A stretch of DNA of 64,000 nt from NCBI GenBank assembly GCA_030651135.1, contig JAUSCS010000013.1, forward strand, positions 208,188-272,187, in the 5' to 3' direction. The notes under the pieces are model-generated. The model searched no databases, was not told the origin of the DNA, and was given only the letters and a program-made list of their open reading frames with translations. Numbering within the stretch: position 1 is the first letter of the stretch; each line of letters opens with the position of its first letter. Made by a program: the position numbers and the translations under genes. Of this stretch, positions 24,231 to 32,377 are shown piece after piece. The DNA is from Candidatus Woesearchaeota archaeon (GTDB taxonomy: Archaea > Nanobdellota > Nanobdellia > Woesearchaeales > JACPBO01).

Positions 24231-26090
24231 TTATAAACTAAAAAACTTCTTTATCTCTTCCATATACTCATTCGTCACCTTAAGATTCGTCTCATTCTCA
24301 AAGCACCTGAAATAAGTCGGCAAAATATATCTTTCTTCCAAAAATACAATAACGCCCTTGTCTGTTTCTGATCTTATGCATCTCCCTGCAGCCTGCAGGA
24401 TTTTCTGGAGAGCAGGCAGTATATAGCCGTAATCAACGCCTTTCCCGAATTTCTCTTCATAGTATTTCATCAACTCCTTTATTTCAAGGCTTGGCTTCTG
24501 CAATGGCAGGCCGACTATTACAACAGCTTTCAATAAATCTGGAAGATCTATCCCCTCTGCAAAATTCGCACCGATAACAGCCAATAAAGTTGCACCGCCT
24601 TTATTTTTATAACTTTTAAATTTCTCAAGAAACTCAATTTTTTCTTTTTTGTTGAATTTCCTGTCTTCAATAAAAGTTGTTATCCTGCATAAATCCTTAA
24701 AAAATAAATTTACATTCTTCATAAGCTCATAGCTTGGGAAGAAAATTATTGAATTGCCCGGGACATTATTTGCTATATCCGCGCAAATGGCTGCAATCTT
24801 CCTGTACTGCTCTTCATTTCTTTTTGTGAATTTTGTTGTTGTCTGCGGAACAACCAGCATCAGTTTGTTTTTCTCCGGAAAAGGGCTTTTAAGGCTGGCT
24901 TCAACTGTCCCTTTTGGAAAGCCAAGCAGATCAGCATACATTGAAGTGGGAGTCAATGTGCCTGACATCATGATTGTTGAATGCGAATTGGCTATTACCG
25001 GCCTCGTTGTCAGCGAAGGATCAAGGCAGCGATAGGTTAATGCAATTGAAGGCCCGAATTTGGTATTCTTGTTTTCCAATATTCTTGTAAATCCCTCGTC
25101 ATCGCCATGCCATGATTCCAGAAAATTTGCAACAGATCCTATAAAGCTCTTTTTTTCATTCTCCCTTATCTCTGTTCCAATCAGCTCAAGCTCTGCAGTT
25201 AATTCATCATAGTCTGCAAACTTCTTTGTTTTGTCAATGAATTCTTCTTTTTCAACAAGCTTCTCATGGTCAGTTTCAAGGTCTTCAGCCAGATCATTCA
25301 GCACATCCTGTATCTGCGATAATTTGGGTATTATATCCTTGTTGTTCTTCTTTGCCTCCTGTATTGCCCTTTTAATTGTAAAGCTCGAAATGATGCTTGT
25401 CATCAGCTCCCGCATCCTTGAAGGCAGGTTATGGCCCTCGTCAATTATTATTACGGATTTTCCAATCTCCTTGCCTGTTTTTGCAAAAAACGAATCCTGT
25501 ATTTTTGGATTGAAAATATAATTATAATCTGTTATTATCACCTTGGAATTCTTGGCAAGCTCAATTGCAATCTCATAAGGGCATAGCTTTCTATTCCTGC
25601 AGAGCTCTATTATCCTTTCCGAGCTGCATGGGGAATCATTTTCAAGCTGATCTATTGCCTGCTTTGCCTCAACGCTCAGCTTTGCTTTTTTTGTGTTGAC
25701 ATAGAATTCGCATTTGTCATCTTTCCTCATTGATTTGCAGTAATCCGCAAAATCATTTGAGCCCAGATTTTCCACTTCCGGAAAAGAGCACATCCATTTC
25801 TTCCCGATTATGTCTGCTACTGTGAACTTCAGATCATATTTTTCTTTTATTTCCTTTAAGGTTTTTATTGCAATCTGATGCTGTGTATGCCTTGATGTTA
25901 AAAAGAAAACAGTCAGATCGTTTTTTATTGAGTTCTTTAAAGCAGGCGCCAATACTGCAGCTGTTTTCCCCAGCCCAGTCGGAGCATGGACGATCAGCTT
26001 TTTCCCGTTCATTATCGCATCATCAACCAAAGAAAGCATCTCTTTCTGGACATCTCTCACAGCGTCATAAGGGAATAAAAGATCTTTCAT
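24231..26090 (-). CDS. XPD/Rad3-type DNA helicase
   Basis: 619 residues, superfamily 2 helicase with an iron-sulphur domain. Walker A APTGLGKT at 36-43; cysteines of the FeS domain at KKWMCSF, DYCKSMRKDDKC and CRNRKLCPYE (about 105-185); motif II is DEGHN at 217-221 instead of the family's DEAHN; motif VI region AAGRCIRSETDKG near 572. Length and layout match archaeal XPD, which opens DNA in repair. The Ala-to-Gly change in the DEAH box is conservative but unusual. Confidence 0.92.
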   Translation of the reverse strand: MKDLLFPYDAVRDVQKEMLSLVDDAIMNGKKLIVHAPTGLGKTAAVLAPALKNSIKNDLTVFFLTSRHTQHQIAIKTLKEIKEKYDLKFTVADIIGKKWMCSFPEVENLGSNDFADYCKSMRKDDKCEFYVNTKKAKLSVEAKQAIDQLENDSPCSSERIIELCRNRKLCPYEIAIELAKNSKVIITDYNYIFNPKIQDSFFAKTGKEIGKSVIIIDEGHNLPSRMRELMTSIISSFTIKRAIQEAKKNNKDIIPKLSQIQDVLNDLAEDLETDHEKLVEKEEFIDKTKKFADYDELTAELELIGTEIRENEKKSFIGSVANFLESWHGDDEGFTRILENKNTKFGPSIALTYRCLDPSLTTRPVIANSHSTIMMSGTLTPTSMYADLLGFPKGTVEASLKSPFPEKNKLMLVVPQTTTKFTKRNEEQYRKIAAICADIANNVPGNSIIFFPSYELMKNVNLFFKDLCRITTFIEDRKFNKKEKIEFLEKFKSYKNKGGATLLAVIGANFAEGIDLPDLLKAVVIVGLPLQKPSLEIKELMKYYEEKFGKGVDYGYILPALQKILQAAGRCIRSETDKGVIVFLEERYILPTYFRCFENETNLKVTNEYMEEIKKFFSL

Positions 26091-26266
26091 ACAAAAAATG
26101 ATTTGAGCGGGTTATTTAAAGTTTTATGTTTTGCATTTTAATTTGTAATATGTATCGAAAGATATATAATACAAACTATATTTTACAAAATAGTAATGTT
26201 TAAATATAGATATTAAATCACATTTACTATAATATACATCGAACTGGGGGCTTTAAGGTGATTTAA

Positions 26267-26536
26267 TTGGATAACAAAAAAATATTCCATGTATTTTTCA
26301 GGGACAAGCCGACGCTGATGCTTATAGGCCTAAGGAATTCAAAATCTAAGATTTACGCTTCTAACCTTGCAAAATCAATTGACTGCACTTATTCGCATGT
26401 TGTGAAGATCCTGCAGGAAATGGAAAAAGCAGGCCTTGTGAACTTCGACAAGCAGGGAAGATTAAAGCTGCTGGCCCTTACAAAGAAAGGCGAAGAGATC
26501 GCAGAGCACATGGAAAAGGTAAGGAATTTATTGTAA
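26267..26536 (+). CDS. Small MarR/PadR-like winged-helix regulator
   Basis: 89 residues, a single winged helix: SNLAKSIDCTYSHVVKILQEMEKAGLV is helix-turn-helix, then a wing (FDKQGRLKLLALTKKGEEIAEH). The start is TTG at 26267, supported by AAGGTGAT 4-5 bases upstream; there is no closer ATG. The 176-base upstream region is AT-rich with TATA-like boxes. Target unknown. Confidence 0.78.
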   Translation: MDNKKIFHVFFRDKPTLMLIGLRNSKSKIYASNLAKSIDCTYSHVVKILQEMEKAGLVNFDKQGRLKLLALTKKGEEIAEHMEKVRNLL

Positions 26537-26628
26537 GGTTTATGGGCGGTTAATGAGTGTTGAATACGATTAAAAAGGTGCCCCCCCTTAATAAACTTCA
26601 TATATTTTAATCATTTTATCCAACTAAT

Positions 26629-27642
26629 ATGAAACACAATATCATAAAAAATAATGAAAAATATTCAAAGCAAGAATACAAAGAGGAAGAAGAATTAACT
26701 GACTTATTTACCAAAAACTATAGAAATATAATATCTGAAAAATCTCTTTTTATTAAAATAGAAAAACAGGTTAAAAGTAAAAATTTCAAAAATTTTAAAC
26801 ATTCAATTAGTGATGGCTTTCTGCTTGTATGGAATAATCCAACAACACCATCATTGTATATAACGGAGATTGAATTAGAAGAACATGATATTGATAGACA
26901 CATTCTACCTCAATTAGGAAACTTCATTTCATTTATACAAAGTGCTTTAGCAGAAGAATTAAATGCAGTCAGGAACTTTTTATATGCTGAAATAAAGAAG
27001 AACAAGCAGATTTTTGATAAAATACAAAAAGACACAGGAAAGGAAGTGTATGAATTATTAGATAATTCAATGGAAGATTTACAAATCTTGTTGGTGATTG
27101 ATAGGATTTCACCAGAATTAAGCATAGGTTTATCTCAAATAGAAAAAGCAATAAAGGTGAAGATTAGAAAAATGGAGATTTCTTTATTCACTAAAGATAA
27201 AGAAGAAGTCGTATTATTCAGTGATAGTGAGGTAGAAGTAACAGAAGAAGAAATCTCTACATCTAAAGAAAGATATGAGATGGAAGAATATACATTAGAA
27301 TATCATACAGAAAATAAACCTGAAAAAACATCTGCTATGCTTAATTCATTTTTAGAACACCTCAAAACAAAGGAAATAAAAATCTCTCCAATGAAACACT
27401 ATATTGGCTTTTTTAAGAATGATAAGATGATATTTTCATGTGTAGTTAGAAAAAACAGTTTAGTATATTATTCCAAATCAAAAATAAATGAATTCAAAAC
27501 CGAAAATTATAAGATCCCTTTCAGGGATGTTAGATCAATAGGTCATTATACAAACCATTTACCTACAGAAATTGTTATAACAGAAACAGAACAAATAGGA
27601 GATTTAATCAAATATTTTGATGAGGTATTTAAAAAATATTAG
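26629..27642 (+). CDS. Predicted PD-(D/E)XK-like protein with DUF5655-like tail
   Basis: 337 residues. The N-terminal half has SDGFLLVW near 61-68 and ITEIELEEHD near 78-87, then HILPQL; the D...ExE...H/PQ order is that of PD-(D/E)XK-type proteins. The last 120 residues (FLEHLKTKEIKISPMKHYIGFFKND, then VVRKNSLVYYSKSK and FRDVRSIGHYTN) match the DUF5655 pattern found at the end of many accessory, often defence-linked proteins. AT-rich codons compared with neighbours fit a gained gene. No methylase or partner is adjacent. Nuclease activity is inference. Confidence 0.62.
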   Translation: MKHNIIKNNEKYSKQEYKEEEELTDLFTKNYRNIISEKSLFIKIEKQVKSKNFKNFKHSISDGFLLVWNNPTTPSLYITEIELEEHDIDRHILPQLGNFISFIQSALAEELNAVRNFLYAEIKKNKQIFDKIQKDTGKEVYELLDNSMEDLQILLVIDRISPELSIGLSQIEKAIKVKIRKMEISLFTKDKEEVVLFSDSEVEVTEEEISTSKERYEMEEYTLEYHTENKPEKTSAMLNSFLEHLKTKEIKISPMKHYIGFFKNDKMIFSCVVRKNSLVYYSKSKINEFKTENYKIPFRDVRSIGHYTNHLPTEIVITETEQIGDLIKYFDEVFKKY

Positions 27643-27679
27643 GTGGCATTTTTTCAACTTCTTCAAATCCTTATTAATC

Positions 27680-29104
27680 TCACTCGCCAATCTTCTCTTC
27701 AATTGCATACCTTCTTAAAACGCTCTTTGCCGCTTCTATGAATTCATGCTCTTTTTCAGTCCTGATCAAAGCTCCTGCTGCCTGTTTGTGGCCTCCGATC
27801 TCAGATCCTTCTGCTTTGCCAACTATTTCCTCAATTATGTCCTTCAGATTCATATCATTAGCTTCATGCCCGGCAACTCTTAACGAAATCTTTGTCATTT
27901 TGCCGTCAGTCCTTGCCATTGAAAGAATAAGCGTGCCTTCCCTAAAGCCACCTGATTTAGAGATTATTGATGCCATTGTCCCTATCATGGTCGGCATTAT
28001 ATTGTCTTCTGCATTTATTATCATAAACCCATCTTCAGTCATTATATTTTTACTGCTCTTGTTTTCATCAAACCATCTCATCGCATTTACAATTTCTTTT
28101 TTGTATTCAGTCAGCTGCCTTATCGCTTTCAATTTTATTTTTTTATCATTCAAACAAGCGCCAATGCCAAGCGATGCTTTATTCAGTCTTCCGCAGGCAT
28201 TCAATAAAGTTGAAAACTCCTTTGCATCCCTTAATGGAGATTCTTTCTCTTCTTCAACCAAAGTATAAACATCAGCAAAAATATCCTCGGGCTTTTTCTC
28301 TGACAATCTCCTCAAAATTATCCCAGTTGCTAATTTCTGCAAATCCTCTTCTTCAAGCCTTGAAAGCTTGTTCCAGTCCTTGCCTGTTTTTGCATCTACG
28401 CCGATATCATTAAGAAATTGTATAGCTCCGGATTCAGATCCTGTAACACCCGGGATAAACACATCAGAGCTGTATTCGAGAACTTTGTGCAGCGGCTTTG
28501 TCTCGCCGCCAAACACCTTTAACCCTCTTGTTACCTTTATCTTTCCCTGCTTCTCTGCTTCTCTCAAAATCTCCTCATTTAATCTTAAAAAACCATTATT
28601 GTTCTGTATGTCGCCGATTGCGCCGACAATTGCAATATGCGCCATATCCTTGTTTTTCTCATTCAATGTTGAAGCAAAAAGATAAGCCAGCCCTGCTCCT
28701 GCTATTTCCTTCGAGCCGTCTATGCCAAGAAGATGAGGGTTAATGAATGTCATATTATCATTAGTTTCAAATTCTTCAACCTCATGGTGGTCAAGCACGA
28801 TTGTTGTTTTATTCGCAAGTGTTTTTTTGATTGCGTCTATCTGCCCTGAGCCAAGGTCGACAAAGAAATAATAGCTGTAATTTTCAGCAGCAAGCTCCTT
28901 GATAACATCCTGCGTCAGCTGGTGCACTATGGAAATAGAGTATTTTCTGTTAGCATTATTCAGCGCCCTTATCATAATGGAAGACGCGGCAATTCCGTCG
29001 GAATCCAGATGCCCTATAAGCCTTATTGTTTCATTTTTGTCCCACTGCCTGAAGCTTTCGACTGCTTTGGCTATCTCTTCCTTGAATTGCTCGTACTTGT
29101 CCAT
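27680..29104 (-). CDS. recJ: RecJ-like DHH exonuclease
   Basis: 474 residues of the DHH family. GHLDSDGIAASSIMIRAL at 31-48, DLGSGQ near 84, LDHHEVEEF near 98 (the DHH), and GAIGDIQ near 160 supply metal ligands; GGHKQAAGA near 445 is the DHHA1 motif. Archaeal RecJ proteins act as single-strand nucleases and as GINS-linked Cdc45-like factors. It starts 2 bases after rps15, an order common in archaea. Confidence 0.92.
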   Translation of the reverse strand: MDKYEQFKEEIAKAVESFRQWDKNETIRLIGHLDSDGIAASSIMIRALNNANRKYSISIVHQLTQDVIKELAAENYSYYFFVDLGSGQIDAIKKTLANKTTIVLDHHEVEEFETNDNMTFINPHLLGIDGSKEIAGAGLAYLFASTLNEKNKDMAHIAIVGAIGDIQNNNGFLRLNEEILREAEKQGKIKVTRGLKVFGGETKPLHKVLEYSSDVFIPGVTGSESGAIQFLNDIGVDAKTGKDWNKLSRLEEEDLQKLATGIILRRLSEKKPEDIFADVYTLVEEEKESPLRDAKEFSTLLNACGRLNKASLGIGACLNDKKIKLKAIRQLTEYKKEIVNAMRWFDENKSSKNIMTEDGFMIINAEDNIMPTMIGTMASIISKSGGFREGTLILSMARTDGKMTKISLRVAGHEANDMNLKDIIEEIVGKAEGSEIGGHKQAAGALIRTEKEHEFIEAAKSVLRRYAIEEKIGE

Positions 29105-29106
29105 TT

Positions 29107-29562
29107 TTATTCTAAGTAAAGCTTTATGTTGCTGGGATCGTATGTCCAGCTTTCTGGCAATCTGCGCGATTTCTTATAGTACTTGACTAGCTTCTTGATT
29201 TTTGACTCTGTTATTGTCAGCCCTCTTTTTGCAGCCTCGTCTTTCTTATTTGCTTCGATATGCTTTCTGATAATGATTGATCTTTTGATGAGCGCCACAA
29301 TATCCTCAGGAATTTCCTTCAGCAAACCCTTTTCTTTCAGAACAGCTGTTACATTTTTTTTCATCAGTGTTTTTATATCTGGAATTCCATAAGCATCCCT
29401 TAGAATAATGCCTATCTGAGACGATGTTTTTCCTTCTTTTGCCAATTTTGTAATCAGCAGTTCTACTTCCTTGTCCTTATAGCGGACCCAGCTTGATATT
29501 GCTCTTTTGCTTGGCCTTTTTGATCCAGCATGCCCTCTTTTCCTTGAATACATTCTTGCCAT
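29107..29562 (-). CDS. rps15: Small ribosomal subunit protein S15 (archaeal type)
   Basis: 151 residues, archaeal/eukaryotic-type uS15 with the N-terminal extension (MARMYSRKRGHAGSKRP) and core KEGKTSSQIGIILRDAYGIP, RRLPESW. Binds 16S rRNA helix 22 in the small subunit. First gene of an operon with recJ, and it is preceded by a roughly 110-base leader with a strong fold, a setting reminiscent of S15 autoregulation in bacteria. Confidence 0.95.
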   Translation of the reverse strand: MARMYSRKRGHAGSKRPSKRAISSWVRYKDKEVELLITKLAKEGKTSSQIGIILRDAYGIPDIKTLMKKNVTAVLKEKGLLKEIPEDIVALIKRSIIIRKHIEANKKDEAAKRGLTITESKIKKLVKYYKKSRRLPESWTYDPSNIKLYLE

Positions 29563-29603
29563 TTTGTTTTCTCCGAGACAATAAGAATCAGCTCTTTTGT
29601 CTC

Positions 29604-29673
29604 CAGTATAAGCAAGCCAGGGACATTAAATTGACGAAGTCAATTTATGGCGTCTCCCAACCGGCTTATCCCT
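29604..29673 (-). ncRNA. Structured leader (or small RNA) before rps15
   Basis: TATA box TTTATAAAT near 29699-29707 places a minus-strand start near 29675, about 110 bases before the rps15 ATG. The leader contains a 9-bp stem TAAATTGAC/GTCAATTTA with a 3-base loop (29627-29647), nested in GGG/CCC and ATAAGC/GCTTAT (29608-29613 with 29664-29669). Such an extended fold is unusual here because most genes are leaderless. It may be an autoregulatory site for S15 or a separate RNA. No known family matched by eye. Confidence 0.5.
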
Positions 29674-29723
29674 CGATGCATTACAGAATTATCTTTTTAT
29701 TTATAAATATGATGGTTTTTAAC

Positions 29724-30086
29724 TTATTTAAATATCGTCTGCGCTTTTCTGCTGTAGCTCAATGGATCTTTCACCCTTAAAATTTCAAGGACGGTTGTGA
29801 AAGGCAGCAATTCTTTATTTATCTCTTCAAACAATCTCCTGCCTCTTGCTGTCAATGAAAGATTCTTGTTTTTATAGCTGACGATCTTCTTCTTTTCCAG
29901 AGTTTCAAGATGCTTGTATAATGTCCTTTCATCCCGCTCTGTAATGTGGGCTTTTTTGATCAGATCAATAAAAACAGCTTTTGAAATCGCAATCTCCAGC
30001 TGCTGCTCTTTCAGCTTCTTGTTCGCCTCAAGATACCAGCTGCCAAGAGAATACAAAATGAATTGTTGTTTTTTCGTAAGCCCCAT
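29724..30086 (-). CDS. Winged-helix regulator, PadR/MarR-like
   Basis: 120 residues from the ATG at 30084-30086, which has GGGGTG 8 bases upstream; in-frame ATGs further up lie across the promoter. TKKQQFILYSLGSWYLEANKKLKEQQLEI is followed by the HTH-wing region ERDERTLYKHLETLEKKKIV and LSLTARGRRLFEEINKEL. It diverges from the GTPase gene at 30188 across a 100-base gap. Target unknown. Confidence 0.75.
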   Translation of the reverse strand: MGLTKKQQFILYSLGSWYLEANKKLKEQQLEIAISKAVFIDLIKKAHITERDERTLYKHLETLEKKKIVSYKNKNLSLTARGRRLFEEINKELLPFTTVLEILRVKDPLSYSRKAQTIFK

Positions 30087-30187
30087 AACCATACACCCCT
30101 TTATTGCAATTAAGCAGAGTTTATATTTAAATTTATCTTTTATAAATAGCTTTAAATAAGCCGGCGCATTCATTCTTAATTAACAAG

Positions 30188-30925
30188 ATGAAAAAAGGAT
30201 TTTCGAAAGCAACAGATGATGTTATCAGGAAGTCAGACATAGTCTTAGAAATACTGGATGCAAGGTATGTTTCCGAAAGCAGAAACCTAAAGACTGAGAA
30301 TAAAATAAAGTCATATGGAAAGAAGCTCATTTATGTTGCGAATAAATGCGATCTTGTGGATAAAGATGTCCTTGAAAAACAGATGAAAGCGCTTAAGCCC
30401 TCTGCCTTTGTTTCCGCTAAAAAGCATTACGGAATGACTATTTTAAAAAAATTAATAATCAGGGAAAGCAATAAAATAACCGATCCTAAAGTGGGCGTAA
30501 TCGGCTACCCGAATGTCGGGAAAAGCTCGATCATCAACATGCTGAAAGGCACAAAAGCAGCGATTACAGGCTCTATGCCGGGCATTACAAGGGGCCTGCA
30601 GCTTGTCCGCGCGGGAAAGATCATGCTGATCGACGCTCCCGGCGTAATCCCATTCTCAGAGAAAGATTCAACAAAGCATGCGCTTATGGGTGCAAAATCT
30701 TTTGTTAATGTTGAAGATCCTTCCTTTGTTGTCATGGACATCATGAAAGAAAGGCCTGGCTTGATCGAGGATGCTTACGGCGTTGCTGTTGATGATGACA
30801 AAGAAAAAACACTTGAAGAGATCGCATTGAAAACAAATGCAGTTATCAAAGGCAACAAGCCCGACATCAACAGAATTTCAAAAAGGATTCTGATGAGGAT
30901 TATGAAAGCAGAGATTAAGGTTTAA
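30188..30925 (+). CDS. Circularly permuted GTPase, YlqF/RbgA family
   Basis: 245 residues. The G motifs come in permuted order: G4 NKCD near 55, G5 SAKKHYG near 76, then G1 GYPNVGKSSIINML near 107-120 and G3 DAPGVIPF near 152. This order defines the YlqF/YawG family, which helps assemble the large ribosomal subunit. LEILDARYVSESRN at the N-terminus is the typical DARxP-like entry. TATA-like sequence upstream; single gene. Confidence 0.9.
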   Translation: MKKGFSKATDDVIRKSDIVLEILDARYVSESRNLKTENKIKSYGKKLIYVANKCDLVDKDVLEKQMKALKPSAFVSAKKHYGMTILKKLIIRESNKITDPKVGVIGYPNVGKSSIINMLKGTKAAITGSMPGITRGLQLVRAGKIMLIDAPGVIPFSEKDSTKHALMGAKSFVNVEDPSFVVMDIMKERPGLIEDAYGVAVDDDKEKTLEEIALKTNAVIKGNKPDINRISKRILMRIMKAEIKV

Positions 30926-30965
30926 TGTTTGCTGATAAAGGGCTATAATTTTTAAGAAAAATTAG

Positions 30966-31065
30966 TAGCCCCGGGCGGATTCGAACCGCCGTCTCAGCCT
31001 CCAAAGGGCCGAATGAATTGCCTTCTCTAATAAATTAGAGAATTTGACCGCTACACTACGGGGCT
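30966..31065 (-). tRNA. tRNA-Gln(UUG) with D-arm intron
   Basis: Acceptor AGCCCCG/CGGGGCT with A73, anticodon stem CGGCC/GGCTG, loop CTTTGGA with anticodon TTG (31002-31004), T-arm GGCGG-TTCGAAT-CCGCC. The D-arm is about 27 bases too long. The insert (about 31017-31043) contains a perfect 8-bp hairpin TTCTCTAA/TTAGAGAA, next to GTC/GGC pairing and an AAA bulge, a relaxed bulge-helix-bulge. Exact splice borders are uncertain by one or two bases. Confidence 0.88.
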
Positions 31066-31112
31066 GTAAGCTGAAAGAAATCAATTTTGTTTAAAAATGT
31101 TGTTGTTTTAAA

Positions 31113-31865
31113 TCACCTAAATGATTCAATCATTTCTTCTTCCATAAAATGCATCTTAGAAGGAACTATCAGGCATTGCAGCCCTTCCTTAAACTTGTAA
31201 TTCATCAGCTCTTTCGCAGCCCCTGATTTTATCTCCTGATCAAGGCTGCCAAGCTTCACGCACCCCACACATAAATTTTTTTCACTGAAAACCTTCTCAT
31301 TCCTTCTCAGCTCGACTTTGAGCAAATACCTGATCGCATCGTTTATTGACATAAACTTATTCTCATCAGGCCTCAGATCAAGCAGAAACAGCGTATGCGC
31401 ATTTATTGATCTGTTCTCTTTCAGAACATCATAAGGCGATTCAACATTTTCATTGCCAAACGGAATGCTTGTTGTCTTTCCAAACTTGTAAAGCTGCAGC
31501 CCTGTCATAGCTATTGATGTGAGGGCAGATGCGTTATGTATTACATAGCATTTTATATTCTCTTTTCTCGCCCTCAGATACAAATCAATGTGCGTTGTCG
31601 CTGCAAATGGATCTCCCGCAACAAGAAATGCAATAGTTTTCGTCTTTGCATTGTTCAAGATGGCATCAGGTTTTTTTTCAACAATCTCCCTTGTCGCAAG
31701 GGTTATTTTTTTATTATAAAATTTTTCAAGAATCTCGATCGGTATGTTCAATTTTGAAGTATAATCTTCCAAATAAATAAAATCTGCTTTCTTGATTATT
31801 TCAAGCCCTTTGACTGATACATCTTTCTCGTCATTCAATCCCAATCCGATAAAATATAATGCCAT
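31113..31865 (-). CDS. dph5: Diphthine synthase
   Basis: 250 residues, SAM-dependent methyltransferase of the tetrapyrrole methylase fold that methylates the EF-2 histidine side chain in diphthamide synthesis. MALYFIGLGLNDEKDVSVKGLE, ADFIYLEDYTS near 28, and LVAGDPFAATTHIDL near 83 are characteristic. The Dph6-type domain needed for the last step is encoded 0.5 kb away on the other strand at 32378, so the two terminal steps cluster. Confidence 0.95.
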   Translation of the reverse strand: MALYFIGLGLNDEKDVSVKGLEIIKKADFIYLEDYTSKLNIPIEILEKFYNKKITLATREIVEKKPDAILNNAKTKTIAFLVAGDPFAATTHIDLYLRARKENIKCYVIHNASALTSIAMTGLQLYKFGKTTSIPFGNENVESPYDVLKENRSINAHTLFLLDLRPDENKFMSINDAIRYLLKVELRRNEKVFSEKNLCVGCVKLGSLDQEIKSGAAKELMNYKFKEGLQCLIVPSKMHFMEEEMIESFR

Positions 31866-31928
31866 ATCATTATTATTCTCAGCTATTTTTTAAATTTATT
31901 GGAAAAAATACATACATTGCGGTGTTTT

Positions 31929-32285
31929 CTATTTTTCATAAATCAGCTCAATCTGCCTGTAAAGCCTCATGATCTTAGAATCAGCAAATTCTTTCAAAAT
32001 AACAGTTCCACGAACTACAGATATCCTGAACTCATGATGGGAAACTGCCTTTCTTGCAGCAAACAACGGATTTTTATAATATGTCCTATGTTCGTAAGAA
32101 ATTTTGATTTGCACATCGGAACTTTTGCACATGTATGCCTTTACAGCAAATTCATGATCAAGTACAACCATGTTTGCCATATTAATGCTGCTCTGCGAAG
32201 AATGCACAGCGGGGAGTTCTTCCCAACCAGATATCTCTTCTGCCAAAAGCAGCAATTCATTCAAAGATAATTCGTCTATCTCCAT
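31929..32285 (-). CDS. Orphan 118-residue protein
   Basis: Start at the ATG at 32283-32285 because a TATA box (ATTTATAAAT near 32308-32317) lies about 28 bases upstream; an in-frame ATG at 32333 is upstream of the box. MEIDELSLNELLLLAEEIS, a cysteine/histidine-poor beta-rich middle (ISYEHRTYYKNPLFAARKAV), and a helical end. Not assigned to a family. It lies between dph5 and the Dph6 fusion gene, and shares the divergent promoter with the latter. Confidence 0.6.
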   Translation of the reverse strand: MEIDELSLNELLLLAEEISGWEELPAVHSSQSSINMANMVVLDHEFAVKAYMCKSSDVQIKISYEHRTYYKNPLFAARKAVSHHEFRISVVRGTVILKEFADSKIMRLYRQIELIYEK

Positions 32286-32377
32286 GCTCGTTGGTGTAAA
32301 ACTCGAATTTATAAATATTCCTCTTATTTGCATTTAAAACCGCAACAAATAAAAACAATCTAAGATTACAGTCAGTT

